Below, in pieces: positions 55,470-63,895 of a stretch of DNA of 64,000 nt (within the stretch, counting starts at the first letter, position 1; each line of letters starts with the position of its first letter). This DNA comes from Daejeonella lutea (GTDB taxonomy: Bacteria; Bacteroidota; Bacteroidia; Sphingobacteriales; Sphingobacteriaceae). The position numbers were made by a program, and so were the translations under genes. Location of the stretch: positions 888,932 to 952,931 of the forward strand of contig NZ_FUYR01000002.1 in the NCBI RefSeq assembly GCF_900168015.1, written 5' to 3'. The notes under the pieces are model-generated. The model worked only from the letters and a program-made list of their open reading frames with translations, had not been told where the DNA came from and ran no database searches.

Positions 55470-57188
55470 TTATTCTGTCGGCAAAGTAAACCAGAAGGTA
55501 CTACCCTCACCTTCAACTGAATCAACACCAATTTTGCCGCCATGCCTTTCGATAATTTCGGCTGAGATGTATAAACCAAGCCCTAAACCTGAAAATTGTA
55601 TACCTGATGGGTCTACCCGGTAATATCTATCAAATAAGTGCGGGAGTTTTTCCGGGGAAATTCCAATTCCGAAATCCTGAACCGATACTTTCGCTACCCC
55701 ATCTTGTCGGCTAATGTCTAGTCTAATAGTTTTTGATTCCGGAGCATATTTAATAGCATTGTTTACAAGATTTACTACAACCTGATCAATTCGCTGAAAA
55801 TCTGCAAGGATTTCCACACCTTTTTCGCCTTCAATGATGAAGTTATAGCTGTCATCAGCTTTGACATGGCTGCAGCAATCAGATATCAATTTCGTAAGGT
55901 TAAATCTTGTTTTATTAAGCGGAAGCTGGCCGTGCTGGATTTTCGAAACATTCATCAGGTCCTCTGTCAGATAAAGCACCTTAGACAAGTTTTTGTTAGC
56001 TTTTTCAACAAATTCCGGGATCTTGTCCGAAGTCTTATTTGACTGCATCAGCCTGGTAAGAATCTGCATAGATGCTTTCAGAGATGTAAGGGGTGTTTTT
56101 AATTCGTGGCTTGCAACACTAATAAATTCATCTTTTTGTTGGGAAATCTTCCGCCGGTTTGTTACATCCATAAATGTAACCACACCGCCGGTCAACGTAC
56201 CGTTTTGATCGCGAATAGGAGCCGCATTTACAGAAATATAAAAGCGTTCGCCATTAATTGGCTGAATAGCAATTTCATGATCATAAACTTCTTTTTCAGT
56301 AGACAACATCAACGCTAATGGATGGTCTTTGTGTGTAAGTGGTTCGCCGCTTACTTTCAAATTTTGCCATTTATCCGTACCGTAAATACTACTCAAACTT
56401 TCTTGATTGTTAATAAAAAAGATCTTCTGCGCCATTGGATTCGCATAGGTCAGATTACCCGAAACATCAACTATTACAACCCCCTCAGCCATCGTTTCAA
56501 GAATGCGTGTGAGTCGATCCTGATTTGCCCGCAGATCATCTTCTGCTCTGGTTTTTTTAACTATGGTGATTTCCAGTTCCTTTGTTCTTTCTTTTACCGT
56601 ATTCTCCAGATTGGCGTTTAATTCCTGGGCAATCTTTTGTGCATCCTCAAGTTGTAAATTCTTCTGACGTAAAAGTTGCTGGGTTTCTTTTTGACTGCTT
56701 AAATCCGTTAAGATGATGCTCATGGAGCTTCCTTCGTCAAGTTCGAGGGTTTTAAGGGAAAGCAGTACAGGCGGATTTAATCCATTTCTGCTTTTCAGCT
56801 TTAGTTCTCCCTTGACGTTTTCGTTCCATGCTTTTGATATCAGAAACTTGAACGAACCCTGGTATTGCTGCGGAAGAAATTTTTCGAAGGGTTGCCCGAT
56901 GACCTTTTCAAGAGGTATATCAATCATTTTAGCAAACTGGCTGTTTGAATACAGAATGGTATTGGACTGATTTAGAGTTACAGCACCTTCTGTCATCTGC
57001 TCGATAAAAATGCGGTATGTGTGATCTGCACTTTTGAGCGTAAAAATTTGATGGCCCTCTTTATCTTTAACAACTAAAGCATCAATTTCACCCGAACGAA
57101 TTGCTTCAATGGTATCATTAGATTCCTCCAATTGAATGCGAAGTTCATTCAGCTCAGCAAGTAACTTGATATGTGATGAATTCTCCAA
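55470..57188 (-). CDS. PAS histidine kinase of the Kai operon
   Basis: A 572-residue soluble kinase without membrane helices. Order: a helix with 'ELRIQLEESNDTIEAIRSGEIDALVV' (residues 15-40), PAS 1 (about 55-165), coiled coil (165-222), PAS 2 (222-345), HisKA with phospho-acceptor His361 ('SVASHELKTPLTSL'), and the ATPase domain ending 'GLGLGLYISAEIIERHGG'. It starts with TTG at 57188, 7 bp after kaiB2. It lacks the KaiB-like domain of cyanobacterial SasA, so any coupling to KaiC must differ. The N-terminal helix recurs in kinases near Bacteroidetes kaiC genes, as far as I recall. It is the last gene of the operon; no response regulator is adjacent. Confidence 0.9.
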   Translation of the reverse strand: MENSSHIKLLAELNELRIQLEESNDTIEAIRSGEIDALVVKDKEGHQIFTLKSADHTYRIFIEQMTEGAVTLNQSNTILYSNSQFAKMIDIPLEKVIGQPFEKFLPQQYQGSFKFLISKAWNENVKGELKLKSRNGLNPPVLLSLKTLELDEGSSMSIILTDLSSQKETQQLLRQKNLQLEDAQKIAQELNANLENTVKERTKELEITIVKKTRAEDDLRANQDRLTRILETMAEGVVIVDVSGNLTYANPMAQKIFFINNQESLSSIYGTDKWQNLKVSGEPLTHKDHPLALMLSTEKEVYDHEIAIQPINGERFYISVNAAPIRDQNGTLTGGVVTFMDVTNRRKISQQKDEFISVASHELKTPLTSLKASMQILTRLMQSNKTSDKIPEFVEKANKNLSKVLYLTEDLMNVSKIQHGQLPLNKTRFNLTKLISDCCSHVKADDSYNFIIEGEKGVEILADFQRIDQVVVNLVNNAIKYAPESKTIRLDISRQDGVAKVSVQDFGIGISPEKLPHLFDRYYRVDPSGIQFSGLGLGLYISAEIIERHGGKIGVDSVEGEGSTFWFTLPTE

Positions 57189-57195
57189 ATTAATT

Positions 57196-57501
57196 TTACA
57201 CTAATCCCAATCCTTTTAAAACTTTATCTTTTTCAGACATATCACCAACTAATCGCCTTTTTGGCAAAGGTGATTTTTTTATTAGCATAGGAACAGCAGT
57301 GACATCTTCATTACGCACCAACAAGGGCTGTTGATGAATGTCTATTATTTCAAGTTCATGTCGGCCTTTCAGATGATTTTCGCAAATAATCTTTAGGTTG
57401 TTAATGGCCCGAACCGAATTTGGCGAAGTACCACTCACAAACAATCTAAGAATGTAAAACTCTTCGTCTGTTTGGTTCTCACCGTTACTGCTGTCGCTCA
57501 T
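57196..57501 (-). CDS. kaiB: KaiB-family protein, second copy, divergent
   Basis: A 101-residue KaiB homologue with a polar N-terminal extension (residues 1-13). 'YILRLFVSGTSPNSVRAINNLK' gives the first strand and helix. The segment corresponding to the cyanobacterial 'NPQLAEEDKI' is replaced by 'QQPLLVRNEDV', and the 'GLD' near the C-terminus has become 'GLG' (97-99), so the position of S. elongatus Asp90 is Gly. KaiB binds the KaiC CI ring only in its thioredoxin-like fold-switched form; changes at this position alter that equilibrium in the cyanobacterial protein. It lies 8 bp after kaiB1 and 7 bp before the kinase gene. It may bind a different partner, including the kinase. Confidence 0.9.
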   Translation of the reverse strand: MSDSSNGENQTDEEFYILRLFVSGTSPNSVRAINNLKIICENHLKGRHELEIIDIHQQPLLVRNEDVTAVPMLIKKSPLPKRRLVGDMSEKDKVLKGLGLV

Positions 57502-57509
57502 GAGCTTAT

Positions 57510-57788
57510 TTATAATTGCTTGATGTCAAGCCCAACCAATACCTTTTCCTGGTTAGAGAGGTCGCCAATAATTTTTCTTACAGGTTCTGGTACTTTTTTT
57601 ACAAGCGTTGGAATGGCCAGGATCTGGTCTCCTTCAGCAAGCTGCGGGTTAATCAGTAAGTCAATAACCTCAATCGAATATTGTCCCTTTAAATGCTCTT
57701 CACAATATTTCTTCAAATTGTTCAGGGCAGTAATGGACCGGGACGTCTTTCCCGCTATATAAAGTCTTAATTGATATTGCTTCTCCAC
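57510..57788 (-). CDS. kaiB: KaiB, first copy, canonical
   Basis: A 92-residue KaiB very close to the cyanobacterial protein: '[21 protein letters not shown]', '[16 protein letters not shown]' (48-62), 'VRKIIGDLS' and 'KVLVGLD' (82-88). Gly86 and Asp88 match Gly88 and Asp90 of S. elongatus KaiB, residues that hold the ground-state fold. It should be able to undergo the fold switch and bind the KaiC CI ring. The GTG start overlaps the kaiC stop codon by one base (TAGTG), indicating translational coupling. Confidence 0.94.
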   Translation of the reverse strand: MEKQYQLRLYIAGKTSRSITALNNLKKYCEEHLKGQYSIEVIDLLINPQLAEGDQILAIPTLVKKVPEPVRKIIGDLSNQEKVLVGLDIKQL

Positions 57789-59533
57789 TATTTTCTATTT
57801 TTTTTAGTCGGCAAAATATCTCTGGCATTCCCTTTTCGTAATTCCGTCATCTTTTTACGATTCTCTTCCATAACAGCCTTTTTAATATCTTCCTCAACAT
57901 AAACTTTATTTAGTTCTTCCTCTGCTGATTCAAATTCACTTCTAAGGCTTTCTATTTTTGCCTCAAGCATGGTGCGTTTTCTTATAATCTCCCGATCTTT
58001 TCGTGATAATGCATGAGTATGAAGCACCGCTCCCGTTTCCTCCTGCAGCATTTGTTGCATACGGGCAGAACCAGTCAAAACTCCTTCAGGGCCTAAATAA
58101 ACATCTACAAGATCTAAACCGTTTTCACTGATCACAAATTCCCTTACCTGATTGGAATGTGGCATACCACGAGACTTCATGATATATAAACCTTTGTTTC
58201 TTTCCCCGTTGGATTCAATATCCCTGATCAAAATCCACGCATCTACGAGCGATGACACACCTTCATCGGTCTGTTCATTCACAATGGTGTTGAGGCTTAG
58301 GGCGGTGAACATAACCGTGATCTGCTCGGACTGGAAGAAGTCAATAAGGCGTACGAGCATAGATTTAACCTCACTCACCGAGCCTACAGTTATTAAATTA
58401 GTAATGGGGTCCAACACGACAATCTTAGGCTTGAATTTGCGGATAGCTTTATGGATTGCCACAAGGTGCATTTCCAAGCCATACAGTGTTGGTCTTGAAG
58501 CATAAAATTGCAGCATACCCTTGTCAAGGTGCTTCTGAAGGTCCATACCTATGGACTTCATATTCCGTATGATTTGTTGAGGCGATTCTTCGAAAGCAAA
58601 AAACAAACATTTTTCCTTTCGTTCACAGGCAGCATTTACAAAACTCGCTGCAACACTTGTCTTACCAGTTCCTGCAGTTCCTGAAACGAGCACACTGCTG
58701 CCTTTATAAAAGCCTCCCTCAGTTAACATAGTATCCAGGGAACGAATACCGGAAGAAATTCTTTGGGTAGAGACCGGTTTGTCTAGATTCAGCGAGGTAA
58801 CGGGCAAAACTGAAATGCCGTCCTCATCGATAAGAAATGGGTATTCATTTGTGCCATGTAGAGACCCTCTATATTTAACTACTCTCAGACGCCTGGTGGA
58901 AATCTGATCAATTACCCGGTGATCTAAGAGGATGACACAGTCTGAAACATATTCTTCAAGTCCTTGTCTTGTCAAACTTGGTCCGTCCCGTTCGCCTGTA
59001 ATCACGGCAGTTACACCTTTTTCTTTAAGCCATTGGAAAAGACGACGAATCTCAGCTCGTAGGATTCCCTGATTGGAGAGGCCGGAGAACAAGTTTTCTA
59101 TTGTATCTAACACCACGCGCTTTGCACCAATGCTGTCAATAGCATATCCAAGCCTAATAAAAAGGCCATCGAGATTATACTCGCCTGTTTCTGCAATTTC
59201 GCTTTTATCTATATGGACATAATCGAGTTTTATCAGTTTTTGCTCTTCCAGTGTTCTTAAATCAAACCCAAGGGAAGCGACATTCGTTGCTAATTCATGC
59301 GCTTTCTCCTCAAACGCCATAAAAACGCCGGGCTCGTTATAATCCATTGCACCTCTGATTATAAATTCGAGTGAGAACAGAGTTTTACCGCATCCCGCTG
59401 TTCCGCACACCAAGGTGGGCCTTCCAGTTGGTAAGCCACCAAATGTTATTTCATCCAAACCGCTGATTCCAGTTGGTGTTTTGGCCAATTTGGGAGTCCG
59501 CGGTATTTTTGGAATTTTAGTGTTTTTTGCCAT
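57788..59533 (-). CDS. kaiC: KaiC two-domain ATPase/kinase with extended C-terminal tail
   Basis: A 581-residue double-domain RecA-like ATPase. CI: Walker A 'GTAGCGKT' (44-51), catalytic Glu pair 75-76. CII: Walker A 'GTAGTGKT' (285-292), Glu pair 315-316. The autophosphorylation region reads 'QTDEGVSS', so Thr422, Ser427 and Ser428 match S. elongatus Thr426, Ser431 and Thr432; the last is Ser instead of Thr. After CII a Lys/Glu-rich coiled coil (about 515-575) replaces the cyanobacterial KaiA-binding tail. No kaiA is present. The protein probably forms hexamers with ATP-dependent phosphorylation; whether it keeps time is unknown. It is first in a tight kaiC-kaiB-kaiB-kinase operon. Confidence 0.95.
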   Translation of the reverse strand: MAKNTKIPKIPRTPKLAKTPTGISGLDEITFGGLPTGRPTLVCGTAGCGKTLFSLEFIIRGAMDYNEPGVFMAFEEKAHELATNVASLGFDLRTLEEQKLIKLDYVHIDKSEIAETGEYNLDGLFIRLGYAIDSIGAKRVVLDTIENLFSGLSNQGILRAEIRRLFQWLKEKGVTAVITGERDGPSLTRQGLEEYVSDCVILLDHRVIDQISTRRLRVVKYRGSLHGTNEYPFLIDEDGISVLPVTSLNLDKPVSTQRISSGIRSLDTMLTEGGFYKGSSVLVSGTAGTGKTSVAASFVNAACERKEKCLFFAFEESPQQIIRNMKSIGMDLQKHLDKGMLQFYASRPTLYGLEMHLVAIHKAIRKFKPKIVVLDPITNLITVGSVSEVKSMLVRLIDFFQSEQITVMFTALSLNTIVNEQTDEGVSSLVDAWILIRDIESNGERNKGLYIMKSRGMPHSNQVREFVISENGLDLVDVYLGPEGVLTGSARMQQMLQEETGAVLHTHALSRKDREIIRKRTMLEAKIESLRSEFESAEEELNKVYVEEDIKKAVMEENRKKMTELRKGNARDILPTKKNRK

Positions 59534-59592
59534 TCACTTCAATTTCGATATTTCCTGAAATATCCTTTATAACACAATGATTTGATTATCAA

Positions 59593-59600
59593 CAAAAATA
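59593..59600 (-). promoter_or_regulatory. Possible -7 element for the kai operon
   Basis: Leftward reading gives TATTTTTG (TAnnTTTG), 59 bp before the kaiC ATG. No -33 TTTG is visible upstream of it. Confidence 0.32.
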
Positions 59601-59761
59601 GGCTGCTAGTGTTTGTCAGGGTCCCTATTTCGTGACCGAGCAATTATATTAATTAACTTCGATTCTAGAAAAAATACTGGCGGATAGGTTTGTCCTGATT
59701 TGTGTCCTTATTTCCAGACTAGTGTGTACATTTAATTAGGCCACTGTCTAATTTTTTAAAC

Positions 59762-59793
59762 AAAAAAAAATCCCGTGGGGACGGGATTCTTTT
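59762..59793. terminator. Terminator-like hairpin in a divergent region
   Basis: AATCCCGT (59769-59776) pairs with ACGGGATT (59781-59788) around GGGG. A nine-base A-run precedes it and TTCTTTT follows, so it could terminate transcription in either direction. No gene ends here. Confidence 0.75.
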
Positions 59794-59931
59794 GTTGTTT
59801 AACTTTTAACTGAGGAAAAAGAACGATCTTATGGTTTAGAGGAATAAGATATACTAGTAATACAAAAAGTCTGCCATTCTCGGTTCAGGTTTAAATTGTC
59901 TTGATTACCTTTCGCTCTATAAACCTCGCAA

Positions 59932-60891
59932 ATGAAAATTGTAGTTTTAGATGGGTATACGCTTAACCCTGGCGATCTAAGCTGGATTGGACTCAAAATG
60001 CTTGGGCACCTTACAGTTTATGACCGGACACCAGCCAATCTTATTTTAGAGCGTTGTGAAGGGGCTGAAATAGTTTTTACCAATAAGACACCACTTGGTG
60101 CAGAGGTAATTCACCAGCTTTCCAACCTGCAGTTTATAGGTGTTTTAGCAACAGGTTATAATGTTGTTGACGTGGCTGCTGCTACAGCCAGTCAGATCAT
60201 CGTGTCTAATGTTCCCGGTTATGGGACGGCTTCAGTAGCACAGTTCACAATAGCCCTTCTTTTGGAATTGTGCCACCGCGTTCAAAGGCATAGCGACAGC
60301 GTGCTTTCCGGAAAGTGGTCTCGAAGCCCGGATTTCAGTTATTGGGATTCTCCTCTGGTAGAGCTACAGGGGAAAACAATAGGTATCATTGGCTTCGGCG
60401 ATATCGGCTCAAAACTTGGCGATCTCGCTACTGCATTTGGAATGAACATTATTGCGACAGGCAGACGTCGAACCGGTCAGGGGAACCGCAAAAATTTCGC
60501 ATGGGCTGATCTTAACACACTGCTTGCTGAGTCAGATGTGGTGAGTTTACATTGCCCGCTGTATCCTGAGACGCAGGGGCTAATAAATGCTGACCGGCTA
60601 CAACGGATGAAGCACTCGGCATTTTTGCTAAATACATCCCGTGGACCTCTTGTAGTTGAAGAAGATCTTGCAATTGCCCTTAATACCGGTCAAATAGCGG
60701 GTGCGGCTATTGATGTACTTTCAACTGAGCCTCCCTCACTGGGAAACCCTTTATTTACAGCCAAAAATTGCATTATTACTCCACATATAGCCTGGGCAAC
60801 CCGGGAAGCCAGGGAAAGGCTTATGGGAATTGCTGTTGAAAATTTATCAGCGTTTATCAAAGGAACACCGATAAATATTGTTAAATCTTAG
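59932..60891 (+). CDS. D-2-hydroxyacid dehydrogenase
   Basis: A 319-residue NAD-dependent dehydrogenase. The Rossmann motif 'GIIGFGDIGSKLGDLA' lies near residue 150. The catalytic Arg is in 'LNTSRGPLVVEEDLA', the Glu in 'DVLSTEPPS', and the His in 'ITPHIAWATREARERL'. The N-terminal 'NLQFIGVLATGYNVVDVAAA' matches glycerate/hydroxypyruvate reductases (HprA/GyaR), the likely activity. Its stop codon overlaps operator copy 3. It is in line with the MFS and oxidoreductase genes; together they could handle a sugar acid, which is inference. Confidence 0.9.
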   Translation: MKIVVLDGYTLNPGDLSWIGLKMLGHLTVYDRTPANLILERCEGAEIVFTNKTPLGAEVIHQLSNLQFIGVLATGYNVVDVAAATASQIIVSNVPGYGTASVAQFTIALLLELCHRVQRHSDSVLSGKWSRSPDFSYWDSPLVELQGKTIGIIGFGDIGSKLGDLATAFGMNIIATGRRRTGQGNRKNFAWADLNTLLAESDVVSLHCPLYPETQGLINADRLQRMKHSAFLLNTSRGPLVVEEDLAIALNTGQIAGAAIDVLSTEPPSLGNPLFTAKNCIITPHIAWATREARERLMGIAVENLSAFIKGTPINIVKS

Positions 60892-60906
60892 TGTAGATTC
60901 TACACT
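60890..60906. promoter_or_regulatory. Putative operator, copy 3 (AGTGTA-N5-TACACT)
   Basis: AGTGTAGA (60890-60897), T, TCTACACT (60899-60906): a perfect 8-bp inverted repeat and the most symmetric of the three copies, followed by TT. It overlaps the dehydrogenase stop codon and lies 95 bp before the MFS gene start. The two outer hexamers and 5-bp spacing equal the copies upstream of both susC genes. Confidence 0.68.
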
Positions 60907-61000
60907 TTAATTTCCGATATTGCTCTAAGGCCAGCCCTATTGCAGTTGCCGAAGAAGATCTGAACAAAAGTATTATTAAGTCAAATTTAAGCACAAAAAG

Positions 61001-62305
61001 ATGAAGCCAATGACAAATTACCGTTGGACAATTTGTTCCCTGGTATTTTTTGCGACTACTATTAATTATCTGGACAGACAGGTGATTAGTTTATTAAAGC
61101 CTGTTCTCGAAAAGGAATTTCAATGGACTGAATCGGACTACGCGAACATTGTTGCTGCCTTCCAGTTAGCTTATGCTCTGGGAATGGTTGGAATTGGGAG
61201 TGTCATCGACAAAATAGGAACTAAACTAGGCTATGCGATTTCTTTATTCCTTTGGAGTATAGCATCGATCATGCATGCATTTGCAACCAGCACTTTTGGC
61301 TTTGGCGTATTCAGGGCATTTCTCGGTGTGACCGAAGCAGGAAATTTTCCGGCTGCAATTAAGGTTGTTGCGGAATGGTTTCCAAAAAAAGAGCGGGCAC
61401 TTGCAACCGGAATTTTCAACTGTGGAACTAACATCGGGGCGGTTATTGCACCACTTGTTGTTCCATGGCTAGCTGTGACATATGGGTGGCAAATGGCCTT
61501 TATTGCCACTGGTGCAGTTGGCTTCTTATGGCTTGCATTTTGGTTTTCGATGTATAAGTTACCGGCACAACATAAACGCGTTTCTGAAGCTGAATTGGCA
61601 TATATACACAGTGATCCTGATATGAATGAAACAGGATCTGAAGACACAAAAACTACAATTCCATGGACTAAACTCTTGACCTACAAACAGACCTGGGCGT
61701 TTGCAGTAGGTAAATTTCTTTCCGATGGAGTTTGGTGGTTTTTCCTTTTCTGGTTACCAGCATTCTTAATTGCCGAATACGGACTGGTAGGAATGGAAGT
61801 TAGTATTCCTGTTGCAGTAGTTTATATAATGGCTGGTGTAGGCAGCATACTGGGCGGGTGGCTTCCAATGTGGTTTGTAAGAAGCAAAGGGTGGAGTATG
61901 GTAAGAGCCAGAAAAACATCCATGCTTATTTACGCAATCTTTCCACTGATGGTAATGTTTTCGCAGGAAGCAGGATCTTATAATATGTGGTATGCGGTAA
62001 TAATTATTGGAATTGCAGCCTCTGCACATCAGGCCTGGTCGGCCAATATATTTACAACTGTGTCAGATATGTTTCCCAAAAGATCCATCGGTGCTGTAAT
62101 AGGAATAGGAGGAATGTTTGGCGGCTTTGGTGCAATACTAATTGCAAAAACCGCCGGTGCACTATTGGATCATTATCGATCAATAGGCCAGATCGAAACC
62201 GGTTATTATATTTTATTCTTGTTTTGTGGTACTGCCTATTTAATTGCATGGTTTTTAATGTTCCGGGTTCTGGTGCCCAAGATGACACCAATTTCTGAAC
62301 TGTAG
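61001..62305 (+). CDS. MFS transporter, hexuronate/ACS type
   Basis: A 434-residue carrier with 12 predicted membrane helices. 'TTINYLDRQVISLLKPVLEKE' at helix 1, 'GSVIDKIGTKLGYAISLFLWS' with the MFS loop motif, and 'GVTEAGNFPAAIKVVAEWFPKKERA' are signatures of the anion:cation symporter family that includes ExuT. It probably imports a hexuronate or similar sugar acid with protons. It is flanked by a hydroxyacid dehydrogenase and an exported Gfo/Idh/MocA oxidoreductase, and preceded by operator copy 3, so it is likely sugar-regulated. The exact substrate is not readable. Confidence 0.9.
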   Translation: MKPMTNYRWTICSLVFFATTINYLDRQVISLLKPVLEKEFQWTESDYANIVAAFQLAYALGMVGIGSVIDKIGTKLGYAISLFLWSIASIMHAFATSTFGFGVFRAFLGVTEAGNFPAAIKVVAEWFPKKERALATGIFNCGTNIGAVIAPLVVPWLAVTYGWQMAFIATGAVGFLWLAFWFSMYKLPAQHKRVSEAELAYIHSDPDMNETGSEDTKTTIPWTKLLTYKQTWAFAVGKFLSDGVWWFFLFWLPAFLIAEYGLVGMEVSIPVAVVYIMAGVGSILGGWLPMWFVRSKGWSMVRARKTSMLIYAIFPLMVMFSQEAGSYNMWYAVIIIGIAASAHQAWSANIFTTVSDMFPKRSIGAVIGIGGMFGGFGAILIAKTAGALLDHYRSIGQIETGYYILFLFCGTAYLIAWFLMFRVLVPKMTPISEL

Positions 62306-62460
62306 TTTCGGCCAATGTGATTTTTTGTGCTAATTTTAAAATATGAAAACATCAATTCAGGGGTAGGATATTGTGCCACCTGAAATGCGACTCGCGGTTA
62401 TTATTGCAGTGAACATTTATAAACAGAAATATCACGGCTTGCGCCAAAAAACAATTTGCT

Positions 62461-63813
62461 ATGGTTAAAACATCAGAATCCCGTCGGGATTTTATTAAGA
62501 AAACTGTCACCGGTGCTGCCGCCTTGTCTTTTGGTGGTATTTTACCAGGATTTAGCGCGAGCAGTTATGCCCGGATTTTAGGGGCGAACGAACGGTTGAA
62601 GATTGCTGTCATGGGAGTGAATTCCCGTGGACTTGCTCTTTCCAATAATTTTGCAGCTCAGAAGAATTGTGAAGTTTATAATGTTTGTGACGTAGACAGC
62701 CGGGCTGCTCAGGTTTGTATTGACAGTGTTCGGAAGATACAAGGCACCTCACCAACTGCAGTACCTGATTTCAGAAAAGCACTAGAAGATAAAGATGTTG
62801 ATGCACTCGTAGTTGCCGCTCCAGACCATTGGCATGCACCAGCCGCTCTCCTGGCTTCGGCTGCCGGCAAGCACGTCTATCTTGAAAAGCCCTGCAGCCA
62901 CAATCCCCATGAGGGAGAAATGCTGGTTGCTGCGGCACAGAAGTATAAAAATGTAATTCAAATGGGCAACCAGCGCCGCTCATGGCCAAATGTTGTTAAA
63001 GGTATTGAAGAACTCCATGCTGGTGTCATCGGGCGCCCGTACTTTGCCAAAACCTGGTATACAAATAATCGCCCTTCAATTGGGATAGGTAAGCCTGCCC
63101 CTGTACCTGCATGGCTCAATTACGATTTGTGGCAGGGACCAGCACCGCGGATGGCTTATAAGGATAATCTTATTCATTATAACTGGCATTGGCACTGGCA
63201 CTGGGGTACTGGCGAAGCACTAAATAATGGTACTCACATGGTTGATTTAGCTCGCTGGGGCCTTGGTGTTGATTATCCGACCAAGGTTACTTCAGCAGGC
63301 GGTCGTTATCGTTTTCAAGATGATTGGGAGACTCCAGATACTCAGGTAATAACCATGGAATTCCCTAACCGGACAACTATAACCTGGGAAGGAAGAAGCT
63401 GTAACCCTCATCAAATCGAAGGTGATAGCGTGGGCGTTATCTTTTACGGCGACAATGGCTCGATGGTAATTACCGGAGGTAATGCTTACACGATATATGA
63501 TCTCAAAAACAAGATCGTTAAACAGGTTAAGGCAGATTCTGTTGTTAATACCGGCAGTCTCACGAGCCCTTCCCAGCAACTGGATGCATTCCACCTCCAG
63601 AATTTCTTTGATGCAATAAAAAATGGCAAAGCATTAAATGCAGATATTTTTGGCGGACATAAAAGTACATTGTTAGTTCAGCTTGGAAATATTGCCCAAC
63701 GCTCTGGAAAGACTTTGAATATTGATCCGACCAACGGGCATATAAAAAATGACAGGGATGCTATGAAATTTTGGAAGCGGGAATATCAAAGAGGATGGGA
63801 ACCCAAAGTATAA
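62461..63813 (+). CDS. Exported Gfo/Idh/MocA oxidoreductase
   Basis: A 450-residue NAD(P)-dependent oxidoreductase with a Tat signal 'SRRDFIKKTVTGAAALSFGG'. The Rossmann part shows 'IAVMGVNSRGLALSNNF', and the EKP motif with catalytic Lys is 'YLEKPCSHNPHEGEM'. 'WHWHWHWGTGEALNNGTHMVDLARWGLG' (from about residue 241) carries the His-rich active-site segment of exported Bacteroidetes members. Export as a folded, cofactor-loaded protein is the reason for the Tat signal. It likely oxidises or rearranges a sugar in the periplasm. It follows the MFS gene by about 155 bp and ends in a strong terminator. Confidence 0.9.
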   Translation: MVKTSESRRDFIKKTVTGAAALSFGGILPGFSASSYARILGANERLKIAVMGVNSRGLALSNNFAAQKNCEVYNVCDVDSRAAQVCIDSVRKIQGTSPTAVPDFRKALEDKDVDALVVAAPDHWHAPAALLASAAGKHVYLEKPCSHNPHEGEMLVAAAQKYKNVIQMGNQRRSWPNVVKGIEELHAGVIGRPYFAKTWYTNNRPSIGIGKPAPVPAWLNYDLWQGPAPRMAYKDNLIHYNWHWHWHWGTGEALNNGTHMVDLARWGLGVDYPTKVTSAGGRYRFQDDWETPDTQVITMEFPNRTTITWEGRSCNPHQIEGDSVGVIFYGDNGSMVITGGNAYTIYDLKNKIVKQVKADSVVNTGSLTSPSQQLDAFHLQNFFDAIKNGKALNADIFGGHKSTLLVQLGNIAQRSGKTLNIDPTNGHIKNDRDAMKFWKREYQRGWEPKV

Positions 63814-63843
63814 TAGGTTGTTTTAAAATACAGCCATAAAACC

Positions 63844-63879
63844 GATCCTGACCGACTAATGGTCAGGATCTCTTTTTTT
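63844..63879. terminator. Intrinsic terminator after the oxidoreductase
   Basis: GATCCTGACC (63844-63853) pairs perfectly with GGTCAGGATC (63861-63870), 7-nt loop, followed by TCTTTTTTT. It closes the MFS-oxidoreductase transcript rightward. Confidence 0.9.
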
Positions 63880-63895
63880 AAAGCGCAATACGTTT

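Larger units (their letters stand above)
59534..59931. other. 398-bp divergent gap kaiC / hydroxyacid dehydrogenase
   Basis: No gene is visible. The gap holds a possible leftward -7 element for kaiC, a small palindrome AATTAG-N8-CTAATT near 59733-59755, and a strong terminator-like hairpin at 59769-59788. Because both flanking genes start here, the terminator is out of place and could end a small unannotated transcript of up to about 200 nt. Confidence 0.5.
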
